Shown here one piece after another: positions 12,222 through 22,732 of a stretch of DNA of 64,000 nt. The stretch comes from Pyrrhoderma lamaoense (taxonomy: Eukaryota; Basidiomycota; Agaricomycetes; Hymenochaetales; Hymenochaetaceae): positions 1,054,001 through 1,118,000 of the forward strand of contig NBAZ01000008.1 in the NCBI GenBank assembly GCA_002794735.1, in the 5' to 3' direction. The translations under genes and the position numbers were made by a program. The stretch's first letter is position 1. Each line of letters opens with the position of its first letter. A model generated the notes under the pieces. The model worked only from the letters and a program-made list of their open reading frames with translations. It was not told where the DNA came from and did no database searches.

Positions 12222-14011
12222 ATGGCAACGAGCTTCATAGGGTATGTGTTACGCGGTCATTTTTTTTTACTTGCCATACGTGCCACTAAAAAAACCACAC
12301 TTTACGAACACAAATATAGAAAATCTATTTCATTGCTTTCTCACTCAGATGTACGGTATCGAGGTATCCTCGCTGGTCTTGACCCATCGAATTCGACTAT
12401 TCAGCTCAGAAATGGTCAGTTCATTGTCTCGCATATAGGGAACCCCAGCACGCGCCTGCCTTCCCTCTTTACGCTTAACCCTTGTGCTTATGTTCTAATG
12501 CTACTCTTTTTTACAAATAAGTGTTTTCAATGGGGACTGAAAATCGAAGGCAAGTGTCACCTCATGAATTGATCCCTCCTTTTTTGCACCTTGTAAATAT
12601 GATGAAGTCAATTACGGATGTAAAGGGCAGATGCCCATTTGTCCGAGAGCGCAAATTTATTCATGTGGATTTTTCCGTTGCCTTCCTTCTGATACGTTTA
12701 GCTTCATGATGTTTCATTTTCCATTATTACGTGCATATATACTAATTCAAATACCATCCTTTGCAGGCCTCCGGAGGAATTCATTGCTCCTGCTGAACAA
12801 CCCTACCAATACATCATTTTCCGTGCGTCCGAGGTAAAGGACATTGCCCTTGACAATGACCAACCTCCAATGATGCGCACTCGGAGTGTTCACGATGACC
12901 CTGCAGTAATTGGGGTAAGCATTAGTTCACATATTTAATTTCTAAGATGAAACATCACGGATGTAAAGGGTCAAGGCCCAAGTGTCCGAGAGCGCATATA
13001 ACTTCGTGTGGAACTTTCCGTTGCCTTCCTTCTGATATCCTCGTATAGATGATTAGTTTGAAAACAATAATACTTACTAATTATTAGGCATCTGGACCTC
13101 CACCACCAGGAAATTTTGCGCCATACTTTAATGGGCCGGCTGCCAATGGCGTGACACCTCCTCCCGCATCTCTGAGTACTCAACCATCCGTCCCAAATAA
13201 TGCACCTCAGAAGTCGGCCAGTCCCGCAGGAGCAAATGGCGAGCAAAGGGCACCTCAGCAAGGACACGGAGGCCGTACAAGCCAAGGCAGCCGGCGTGGA
13301 AATGCCAACTCTGTAACCAATGCATCAGTGTCATTGGAGAAGGTTGAGAGGGCAATAGGAGACTTACGTTTGAGCAGTAATAACCACACACAGCGCGGAG
13401 GGCGGAAGAATCACAGTGGACCTCGGCATGCAGAGATTTCTGTACCGGACTCAGACTTTGACTTTGTGGGTATGAATGAGAGATTTAAGAAGGTGGTTTC
13501 AAACGGGCAGACTGCAGAAAGTGATGCCAACACGACCCCATCTGAAGGAGTTGAAGGAGCAGAAGAGGAAGCGAAGGATAAATCAGCTGTGGCCAAGGAC
13601 GGGAAGGACGCCTACAATCCGAAGCAGTCATTCTTTGACAGACTCTCTTCGTCTGCTGCTGGACTTACTCCTGGCGTACCACGAGGTGGGGGCGGCCGTC
13701 GTGGTATGGGCAAAAGCCGACGAGAGGAAGAAAGAGAGAAGAACGTTGCTACGTTTGGTGAGCCTGGTGGTGTTGGACTGATGGGACCTGGAGCTTACGT
13801 TGGAGGATACGGAAGGCGTGGAGGACGTGGAGGACGGCGTGGGGAGGTGCAAGACGCAATGTCGGCTCTGAACAATAGTCGATATCAGTTTCTTTTTCAG
13901 TCTTCTTATCATAGTTACCTACGTTATGTATCTTGCAGTTTAGTGGATGGGTGTTACTTGGTGTCCTCATTGGTGATTGCTGTCTCAATCTGTATATCCA
14001 TGTGCGCGTGA
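12222..14011 (+). CDS. SCD6: Scd6/LSM14 family mRNA decapping and translation repressor
   Basis: Cytoplasmic P-body protein that represses translation and promotes decapping. The N-terminal LSm domain is split over exons: MATSFIG, then KSISLLSHSDVRYRGILAGLDP, VFSMGTENR, and PPEEFIAPAEQPYQYIIFRA. Downstream are the FDF motif (SDFDFVGMNERFKKV), the FFD box (NPKQSFFDRLS), the TFG box (EEREKNVATFGEPGG) and a C-terminal RGG region (GRRGGRGGRRG). That order is diagnostic of the family. The exon ending at 12549 is followed by gcaagt, so the next intron (12550-12766) is a GC-AG intron. This intron and the next (12915-13088) are three to four times longer than usual here because each contains a snoRNA copy. 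The stop at 14011 follows an unconserved tail after SALNNSRYQ, so the true C-terminus may differ by an unrecognised intron. Confidence 0.9.
12594..12698 (+). ncRNA. intronic box C/D snoRNA, snR52/U83-like, copy 1
   Basis: Lies within the GC-AG intron of SCD6, same strand. Box C ATGATGA at 12599-12605 and box D CTGA at 12689-12692 are 84 nt apart, a normal spacing. Short flanks (TAAA before, TTTA after) could form the terminal stem. The guide directly upstream of box D, GTTGCCTTCCTT, pairs with the universally conserved 18S rRNA segment AAGGAAGGCAGC over 12 positions (11 Watson-Crick and one G-U). By the fifth-nucleotide rule the methylated base is the A of AAGG-A-AGG, the site known as Am420 in yeast (snR52) and Am468 in human (U83). 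The rRNA sequence and site names are from knowledge, not from this window. A second copy sits in the next intron. Confidence 0.75.
12939..13041 (+). ncRNA. intronic box C/D snoRNA, snR52/U83-like, copy 2
   Basis: Lies in the following SCD6 intron. About 80 nt from ACGGATGTAAAGGG to CTTCTGATA align with copy 1 at roughly 80-85% identity by eye, with identical blocks TGTCCGAGAGCGCA and CTTTCCGTTGCCTTCC. Box D CTGA is at 13032-13035 and the 12-nt 18S guide upstream of it is unchanged. Box C is weaker: AAGATGA at 12944-12950, one mismatch from RTGATGA, and no clear terminal stem. It could be a diverged working copy or one losing function. Confidence 0.65.
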
Positions 14012-14242
14012 ATTGTCGATGCTTTCCAATTAGCGATAAGATTATCTGTGTTTTGAGTTTTATGATGACATGTAAAATCGATGCTAGCATCCATAAAGTA
14101 TAAATTAGTGTGTAACACGAACTTACCTTTTTGGGATTTATGACGTTATGTGCTACAAAATTTAAAAATAGATTGATGTGCTTACCTACTGACCAATTCA
14201 AAAGAGGCCATTTGTGCGGGAAGCAAAAAAATAAAATAGACC

Positions 14243-16370
14243 ATGCACTTCAGTAAAACGTATTCTCAGCTTCTTCTTACTCTTCCTCCAGAACTCCAAC
14301 AGAATGCGATCGAATACAGACAGGTAAGTTGTCTTACCTCTTGGTGTCTTTTGAAGCTTTGTCTGATGTATTTTGCTTTCTCTGCTTGCAGCTTAAAAAA
14401 CTCATAAACAAAGTTGTTTTTGAACTAGAGTCTTTAGGTCTTAGCCCGGCTTTACTCCAAGAGCTACTTCAGCAGAATCAGAACCAACAAGGCGAGCTAT
14501 GCTCGTCGAGCCAAGACGGTTAAAGGGGAAGCAGAGGGCTTTTGGGGAACGGCCGGAAGAACTTGAGTTGGGGCTGTCCAATCCCAGGGCTGACATAGGA
14601 GGAGAGCATACAGGCAGTCCGAGATCCAAGGCTCCTAAGACAAAGGTGGTTTATGAAGTTGTGAAGGATGGAGATCACTTGCAACCTCGGTTGAGAGTGT
14701 GGGCTGGGACGAGGAGGGACGAAACAACAAATGACTCACCCACAAGCCCTTCGTCTTCTCGGATCGCTATCTTTCTTGACAACCCAGGATCCCCCACTAC
14801 AAACAACATAGATACGAGAAACAAATCTAATGGCGTATCTGGTAATATTATATCTGAAGATTCAGATGATCGAGACGAAAACATTCTCTTACTTTCGCAA
14901 CCTATAGTTGCGAAGCCTGGGAAAAGCTTGATATGGACGCTACAGAAAAGACAAAAAATAGTTTTGAGCCCGAAAGTCCGGAATCTGGATTTATTCAGGG
15001 ATTAGAACCTATCAAAGATGGGTTCAATGACTTGAACGACAAGCCAGTTCCTCATCCTGTAGAATTGGTCAAGAAACAGTATGTTGTCTTTTTTATATTT
15101 TAAATAGCATTAGTTTATGTGATCTCACTGATAAATTGATTCAAGTATGCGTGTCTCATCTGACGGGACTCGAGAACTTATTATACCTTTGGCTTCTGAT
15201 ATGGCTTTCTTCCAATTACTATATACAGCTTTACAGTCTCTTACTTCACATCTTCACGTTGTTCGACAAGACTTTATTGCCGATCTTGAACGTCTCGCAA
15301 GTTCTATTTCTCGTACAGCACGTCCACGATCCGCTACTTCGCGTGACTTCCATCCACTCTCATGTTCTTCTGATCCTTCCTCAGTAACATCACCACTTCT
15401 TCCTCTCATTTCGCCATTCTCTAGTTCCTTTGTTCCAGGGGGAAGAAGTAAGAGCGACCTATATGCATGGAGAGAGATATTTCAATTATACGTTGAAGCG
15501 GAAGTATTTGAGAGTATGTGTGAAAAGGACCGTGGAGAGCGAGATATCATAGAGACGGAGAAACGGCTAGCTATTTTTGCGGAGCAAGTTACTGGTCGAG
15601 GTCTCAGTGACAATCGGCGGCTAAAGTTGAAAGAAAGTAGGGATGCACTTGAGACCTTCTTGCAGTTGAACGTTCTTATACTTAATCTCAAGAAGGTGAA
15701 TTTTTCATTTATCTTATCGTTCTATCTTGCTGTTAACATACGTGTTTATGCAGTTCCAATTTGCAAATGCTGAAGCAGCAAGGAAGATACTCAAGAAGCA
15801 TGCCAAGCGTACGGCATTACATATACCAAACACACATACCCAAACACAATCACTTGTATTCGGCCGAGATCAATTGGAGATTACACAAGATGAATTACTA
15901 TCTCTCGTACCCTCATCTAAATCTTCGACGACGACTTCTCTGATTTCGCTTCCACATCTACTCGTACAAGCTATTAGCGAAACTCTCCTACCAATAATAC
16001 CCCACATAGATGACTACCAATGTTTGATTTGTATGAGTATAGCATTCAAGCCCGTAAGGCTATCTTGTGGGCACTTGTTCTGCGTTCGATGTCTTGTGAA
16101 AATGCAAAAGAGGGGACAAGATCAGTGTCCTTGCTGTCGAGCGCCGTCTGTACTTAGGGCTGATAGATGTAAGTTGTCAAATTAACCTCTCTATCTTCAT
16201 CTCTAAGCATCAACTTATCTGTAGCAAATGTGGACTTGGCAATGATTAATTTCATGCAAGATTGGTTCCCGCGAGAGAGTGCATTAAAATTAAGGCAGAA
16301 CGAAGAAGAAGCAACGAGAGAACATCTGGAAGAATTAGGGATTCAGGACCAGAATTGTATTATTTGCTAA
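14243..16370 (+). CDS. SPX-domain RING-finger E3 ubiquitin ligase
   Basis: Starts MHFSKTYSQLLLTLPPELQ, the classic SPX N-terminus, continued after an intron by LKKLINKVVFELESLGLSP. A variable middle is followed by AFFQLLYTALQSLTSHLHVVR, a second helix region, and FANAEAARKILKKHAKRT, the SPX inositol-polyphosphate-binding lysine cluster. The C-terminus is a RING finger: CLICMSIAFKPVRLSCGHLFCVRC.. then CPCCR. SPX-RING proteins such as fission yeast Pqr1 sense phosphate status and ubiquitinate phosphate transporters; that role here is inferred. Two frame changes in the first half (between about 14480 and 14520, and at AAAA 14922-14925) are each fixed by one added base, unless an unseen intron explains them. 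Confidence 0.82.
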
Positions 16371-17774
16371 CGCCTGTATATATGTATATCATCCTCATCT
16401 ATTGCTTTTTCTTGGTTATTACCCCCTTTTTTATTTTGTTTATTTATTTGGTCAGTTTTTGGTTAATGTACTATTTAATATACTATGGGCTGGGAATCAT
16501 TATAATGTATCACTTTCTGAAACTGACAACAGTGCTAGCCTCATAGTCGGCACCATGGTTCGGAGAAAATCGCAAATGCTTAAAGGACTTCCAATTGTGA
16601 TTGAAATCAGTAACTCCTGATTCGGGCTGTATCAATTGATAGATGATCTATATTTGCATATCCGTCATCCGATGTAACATCATATATACATGTATATATA
16701 GGAATTAAGTTTTCGGGGTGTCGTCTCGAAACCATAGCGTTTTGCTCCCTTTCAATGGTCACCCTAAAAATAGAGAAGGAAAACGCCTCATCCGATGTAA
16801 TCTAGTATCTGAGCGTATTTCAGCCTTCGCATTAGCATCGGTTGAATTCCATCTTGCCATTAGATTTTCGGATAAGATAGTGAGAGATATGAAAGTACCA
16901 AATGTCAATGATAAAAAAACCCTGCTATTCAACTTGCAGTACATCTGAATGAAAGTCACTTCATTCTGTTCTTTCTCTCCAGATGGCAAGATATACAGTA
17001 CAGGACAAAAAAAGGTGAAATGAATGCTGTTAGTCCCTTTTGATTAAAGTACAGCATCAATCCATCCAGTTTGTGTATTTCAACAAGGACGGAGAGTATA
17101 TTGGTCTCTCCGGATTCGCACGATCCCGCAAGAGTTATTGTCTGAAATAAGTATTAGTGTTCTTAGAAATGATAAAAGAATTATATGGGCAAGATTGTCT
17201 CTAGAATGAGTGAAGGACTGATAGTAGATTTCCGATCTACTACTCTAACATGCACATCAAATCCTTCTCGAAATCGTCTTGAGTAGACTAGCTGAAGCGA
17301 ACTGACGTGTTTTCATGTCAAGTTAAAAAAAACGGTCACCCCAACATAAGAAAAGACGTCAGCTGCCTTGCTATACTGTTCGTTGTGGTCAATACTAAGA
17401 GACAAGTCTATGAGGCTTACAAGAATCTTGAAGAGATATATAAGCGATCACATGATAGCGACGTCATCCACCGACACGTGCAGGTGTGTGTTATAAAGTC
17501 ACGGTCATGAGACGCGTGACAATCTTGTACGTGACATGATTTTTGCTACATGTAATTAAATAACTCACTTCATCGTTAATGTATTCCCGAACAAGATCCC
17601 TAAAACAATTGGCCGAGTATGCCATAGAAAACGGCTGTTACGTTACTTGTCGTCCTACAATCGTGGCTTCTCACAGTCTATTGATGGTCCTCAGAAAGGT
17701 GCAAAAGGTGCATAATGATTTCACAAGACACATTAATTTAGGACAAGTCATGTTGATTGTTGTAAGGATGAAAA
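16371..17774. other. mostly intergenic; 5' exons of MTU1 unresolved
   Basis: No recognised gene from 16371 to about 17570. The part from 17579 to 17774 may contain the first exon(s) of the downstream thiouridylase, but I cannot fix a start: the frame entering the first conserved exon has a TGA just before it. Confidence 0.35.
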
Positions 17775-19387
17775 GTTGTTGTTGGAATGTCGGGTGGAGT
17801 AGACTCTTCAGTTACTGCTCAACTCCTCGCAGAAAAAGTATGAAAGAGTGTATATTATAATGAAAGAAGACAATCGAACTTCTCTGAAATATGTATCTAT
17901 CAGGATTATGATTTATCGGCAGTATACATGCGAAACTGGGATACACGAGATGAGTCTGGGTCTGATAAAGGTTGTGAATGGGAGAAAGATTGGGAAGATG
18001 TTCAACGCGTTTGTAGGCAACTAGATATCCCTCATAAAATGGTAAGTGCCCAATAGACATAAATCTAGTAAATTATGAGTCCAAAACTGAGAGCTGCTTG
18101 AAAAGATCGATCTCTCGAAAGAATATTGGAATAACGTATTCGAACCTTCACTACGTCTCTGGGAGGTAGGCCAAACCCCTAACCCGGACGTAATGTGCAA
18201 CCGGTAGGAATGATTCTTGAGTAAGTGTCGAAACCTTTCATTAATAAGGATTAGGGAGGTAAAATTCGGCGCACTCATGAATCGTATGTCTGAGTTATTC
18301 CGATTCGAGTGGTTTGCAACAGGTATCATACCACATGCTTAGAGACTTAGAACAATATGTACTGACACTTAAATAATCCAGGGCATTATGCCGGGGTGGA
18401 ATGGACCGATAGATTCCCATGGAGTAATAGTGAAGCTCGAAGAAGGCCTAAACTCCTCCGCGCTACGGACAATACGAAAGACCAGTCATACTACCTTTCT
18501 AGCATTACTGAATCGAGCTTATCAAAGGTATGTCATCTTGAGAGTTTTCCTTTTCAGTGATTTAAGTTAAATCGATTCATTTCAAAGACGGTATTTCCCC
18601 TACAACATATCAAAAAGGCTCAAGTCCGTGAACTTGCGAAAAAATATAATCTCCCTACAGCAGAAAGAGAAGAAAGTATGGGAATTTGTTTTGTTGGGGA
18701 GAAGAGACGGTTTGATGACTTCTTATGTGGGCTGACCTTTTCTCATACTTCCGAGACTTCTAATAAACTGATTTATTGAGAAGCACAGTATTTGCCCCCA
18801 AATCCCGGGCCTATCATTGAGTTGCGGACCGGGAAGGCTTTGGGCACACATCAAGGGCTTTGGCGGTATACTATCGGTCAGGGTGCTAAGGTCCCTGGTA
18901 TGAAAGAGCGCATGTTTGTCGCTAGGAAGAATAGTGACAAAAACGAGTTATACCTCGTGCCTGGCTCGTATGTCTTCTATCTTCTCTTGCCGTTTCTCGG
19001 TGTATAATACTGAATAAACTCAACACACACTGCAGAACTGCTCCTGAACTCTACTCCTCTAGTATAGTCGCAAATCTAAAGTGGATGTATGAAGATGACA
19101 TGCCACCCATAGACAAAGGAGGGTTCCAAGCAAGAGTGCAAATACGATATCGTAGTCAAGATGTCCTATGTACAATAATCAGGAATGACTCGTTAGTAAA
19201 ATCAAATTTGAGTTCCCGTATTAATCGCTAATTGATTTCACAAAAAAACAGGTTTAGGGAGGGACGATATACTATAAAGTTCAGTTCACCACAACATGCC
19301 GTGGCTCCAGGTCAGGTTGCAGCAATCTATGATCAAGAAGGAGTATGGTGTTTAGGGAGCGGCGTGATTGAATCTGTACATGAATAA
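17775..19387 (+). CDS. MTU1: mitochondrial tRNA-specific 2-thiouridylase (5' end unresolved)
   Basis: MnmA/Mtu1/Slm3 family enzyme that thiolates U34 of mitochondrial tRNAs for Lys, Glu and Gln. The first conserved exon has the PP-loop ATP site VVVGMSGGVDSS, followed by AVYMRNWDTRDE, NPDVMCN with the catalytic Cys, WFATGHYAGVEW, the KDQSYYLSS motif, MGICFVGEKR with the second catalytic Cys, then TGKALGTHQGLWRYTIGQG and a C-terminal barrel ending GSGVIESVHE. Both cysteines are present. The frame directly before VVVG is closed by TGA. One added A in AAAA 17771-17774 would give KDEKVVVGMSGG, so a deletion there, or an acceptor after that run, explains the missing N-terminus. A mitochondrial presequence should lie upstream but is not identified. 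Confidence 0.85.
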
Positions 19388-19568
19388 AAGCCAAGAAGTC
19401 CTACACTGTTCTATATCTATGAATCATATAATTCTACTTATGTATCAGTGACGTAGCCGACATAGCTTACGTGTCCAAGAGCTTGCGTCAGCCTTGATTA
19501 ATAAATAAAAACTTGTGTTCGTCTATACCCCCCTTCCCTCATCTTCCATACTGATCCAAAAAGTTCAA

Positions 19569-20078
19569 ATGCCCGTAACTGAGCTTGCCACTCTCCAACT
19601 AAAGCCCGGAAAAGAGTGGGCTGACATCCTGCCTCACATCCGGGATGTTTCACGAGAACAATCTTCATGGTCGGGCTATCCATTATATTTCTTTGATGAT
19701 GCACATACCGCCGGATTGATTTATCTCCTCTCTGGTTGGGAGAGCGTAGAAGCGCACGAGCGATGGATAGCGAGTCCAATGAATCAGAGTCTCGTCCAGG
19801 CCCTTGAACCGCACCTCGACATATTAGGCCTGCAGCATCTGACTATAGCCCCTGACGAATCCTGGAGTGATGCCATCACTATACTTTATGCCCGAACAAA
19901 AGGAGAAAAACCCATGTTCTCAGAGGAAGGTGTGATTTGGAAAGGTTTTGGTGCTGATGTAGAGGGAAAGGTCGAAGGAAGTGTTCATCTAGTTGCGTAC
20001 AAAACCGACGGCCTGAAAAGTGTTGACTCGGAACTTGATCAACAAGTCTGTTGGCTTCGACGACATGATGTTGACTGA
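19569..20078 (+). CDS. small dimeric alpha/beta-barrel protein (ABM-like)
   Basis: A single exon of 169 codons starting MPVTELATLQLKPGKEWADI. The first half reads as an antibiotic-biosynthesis-monooxygenase/Dabb-like fold: a strand, a helix, then GLIYLLSGWESVEAHERWIAS and a conserved-looking EPHLDI. The second half is less clear (SDAITILYARTKG, then SVHLVAYKTDG) and could be a degenerate second barrel repeat. Such proteins act as small oxygenases or binding proteins; no substrate can be inferred. An upstream in-frame alternative start at 19515 is not ATG, so 19569 is preferred. It converges with the site-2 protease gene. Confidence 0.6.
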   Translation: MPVTELATLQLKPGKEWADILPHIRDVSREQSSWSGYPLYFFDDAHTAGLIYLLSGWESVEAHERWIASPMNQSLVQALEPHLDILGLQHLTIAPDESWSDAITILYARTKGEKPMFSEEGVIWKGFGADVEGKVEGSVHLVAYKTDGLKSVDSELDQQVCWLRRHDVD

Positions 20079-20223
20079 GATGGTAGTAGATGTTTGATGA
20101 AACCTATAAGAAGTATTCTCCTTGATACTATCAATGAATAGCCAGTCGATAACTGTCACCGGAGACTGATCAAAAACAATAAGAAGTCAGTGAAACTTCG
20201 AGCGTCAAGTAAATCTTAAATTA

Positions 20224-22355
20224 CTAGTTTCGTATCATGCCTAATGCTATGATAGCAATGCAAGCAAGTGTGAAAATCCGGATAGATTTCTCTATGTGAC
20301 CTTTCCACCTACGTACCATCCATCGGACCTGTAGAAGTGTAGATCTCGCCTTGGTGTTTAATAGTTGACGACATGATGACTGTTTACGCAAATTGGATAA
20401 TTTGCTGTTCTGGGACTGATGTTCAAGATCATATGCAATATCTTCATCTCTCTCTATTTTTGGCGTAGTTATCAGGTCTAGAACGGCCCGAAAAACCCAA
20501 ATACCATCAAGCGAAGGAAGAGGAAGCAAGTTTAGAGCGAAAAGCGACATTGACATCATGGATAGATACCTATAGATATATATGAACGACTGGTGGGACA
20601 CTAGTAGTAGTAATACATACTCAAAGAATAGTGGAAATAGACCTGGAAGCCAAAGAGGTAGTAATCCTGACCAAGGAGAAATTTTCCCGACCTTGACTGA
20701 AATAATGATCATGAGCTTCTAAGCTAAGTGAATATGAAACATAAACGGCAGACCTTGTTCCCAAACTTCTTCCCGTGGCCCACTCCATAGTATTGTCTTT
20801 GAATTTTCCCTCACGCCATTGTCCATCTTCCATATTGGTGGTAAAATTGTTATACGCAAAAGTTCGGAATTCTTTCCTAAACGAATGCATTCCATATCTT
20901 CAGAATCGCTTGATGCCAAGCAATCAGATGATGTAAAGCATCTAGATACCGCTGTAGAGTTTTGGGGAGTTAAAATGGGTACCGGATCAATGCAATGTCC
21001 ATCGTCCTCATTAAGTGAGGGTATGAAACAAGATAGTTGTGCCTCCGGAGGCTGATGTTCATAATCTGGACTGCAACAGTACGTTGGTTGTTCTTTTTTA
21101 TTATATAGTTATATTTTCTATTATTTCATCTATTATACAGAAACTTTAACTCACGGATAAACTGGAGTTCTTCAGTGCACCATCCTTTTTCGAATGAACC
21201 TGGGTATGGAAGAGGCGAAAGCAGGTACTCCTTCCACAAACTTTCTGAGATATCATTTGTACTAGCTAAGGGAATATCGTCTAATTTAGAGACTATACTC
21301 CCTGGGGACATGTGATAGGCTAGTGGAGATTCCTTGAAGAATATTAATGTTATTAATAACATTCTAGGAGGTATATGGAAAAACACAGTTACCTCCTGGA
21401 CTTCAAGTATAACAAGCCCAAGTGATTGGATGTCTTTCCATCCTATGAATGTCCATGGCATATGCAAGCTTGACTGGGAAGCAAAGTAGATAACAAGCCA
21501 TGTCAGTAAGTTATGCCAAATTCCAGCCCCAGCTACTCGAAGCCTTGTATAAGGGGGAGGAGTGTCCATAGTCTTTGGAGAGATCCCGATGAAAGCAACG
21601 GGGATCACAAAAAGTAGCATTACTCCTGCTGAATAGAGTGGGATTGATTCCCTACAAAGTTTAAGTCAAGGAGCTGATATCATCTACAGTATTGCTCACA
21701 ACGAAGCAGCCAAGCAATGTCCGGCTTCGTGGATAACCAAAGCCACAGAGAGAGCGAAGAAGAGCAAAGGTGTTTGGGACCATGGGATAGTTACACCCGG
21801 GATCTAATGAAAACTTTAATTTTAAAAAAGTGGCGCGTGGTCGGTGACACGATAACCTACAATTGGCGTTATTCCAAAACTAGTATCACCAACAGTATTT
21901 GTAGCACCCATAGTTACAGCATCAACTGAGCGTTTAGTTATTTGTTTTGCTATATGGGATACTCCATTATCAATAGCTGCTGGGTTATTCTGGTATTTAA
22001 AGACAGATAGATAGTTATAGGATGTTATTATGAGAGCACCAGAACAGAGAAATAGCCCCAGGACGGAGATGACCGAACCAGTACTGTAGAATATCATCAG
22101 TACCTGTCTGAGTAGTTTTCTATCCCCAAAGTAGTCCGCAAGAAATCCAAGTTTATCTTCAGGTAGTACCACATCAATACGAAAAGTGCCGACTTTTATT
22201 TCGAGAGCATAAAATCTGAATCTGTCTACGGAGGCGTTAGGTGTTGAAAATTCATTATGAACCGTTAAAGGTAGAATAGCCTTGTGTTGATATTTCTTGC
22301 GCATGGCGTACACTACTGCCCAGAATGCAAATAAGAACCACCAAAAGGAGCTCAT
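20224..22355 (-). CDS. site-2 intramembrane metalloprotease (S2P)
   Basis: Membrane protease of the M50 family that releases membrane-bound transcription factors, SREBP in the best-known case. Start MSSFWWFLFAFWAVVYAM at 22355 gives a first membrane helix. After splicing, IPGVTIPWSQTPLLFFALSVALVIHEAGHCLAA supplies the zinc-binding HExxH inside a hydrophobic helix; then SAGVMLLFVIPVAFIGIS, RLRVAGAGIWHNLL, a PDZ-like region, and the third zinc ligand in LNLLPLPSLDG (x-LDG motif). The C-terminus has more helices, ending IALGMIRN. The catalytic elements are all present and the frame is intact. In Cryptococcus the equivalent (Stp1) activates Sre1 under low oxygen or sterol stress; the same role here is inferred. 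Confidence 0.9.
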
Positions 22356-22732
22356 GATGAGAGTCCACTGTTAAGTGTTGTTCCGTTCCAAGCTCACGTC
22401 TGTGCCTAATTAAGTAAACGCCCCCAAGTTCTAATTTTAGGAACGGATCTGCAGACTTCAAAGTATTGAGATTTTCTTGATCTTTATTTAAATTTATATA
22501 TATATATATATGATAGATTTATAACTGAGAAAAACAATTGCAAGGCCCATACTATAATTATCACGTCTTCCTACTACGTGAAGTCACAATTATAGGTTTC
22601 TGTCAGAAGATTGTGATAAAAGTTTCCACTCAGCTAGTATACATGTATGACTATTTTTATGGAGATACAATACAATACAAGTTACAAAATTCATGCATAA
22701 AATCAGGAAAACGTGTAATTTTTCGTCGTCTA
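22356..22732. other. intergenic with TA microsatellite
   Basis: A TATATATATATATA run lies near 22495-22511 between the start of the S2P gene and the end of the GYP7 gene. No gene is seen. Confidence 0.45.

Noticed and set aside
14060..14195. ATGATGA and CTGA boxes in the 3' region of SCD6, a possible third snoRNA
   Set aside because: The boxes are about 130 nt apart, no terminal stem is visible, there is no similarity to the two intronic copies and no recognisable guide.
22495..22511. TA repeat as a replication origin or transposon target
   Set aside because: A short dinucleotide run only; no flanking repeats or origin-like features.
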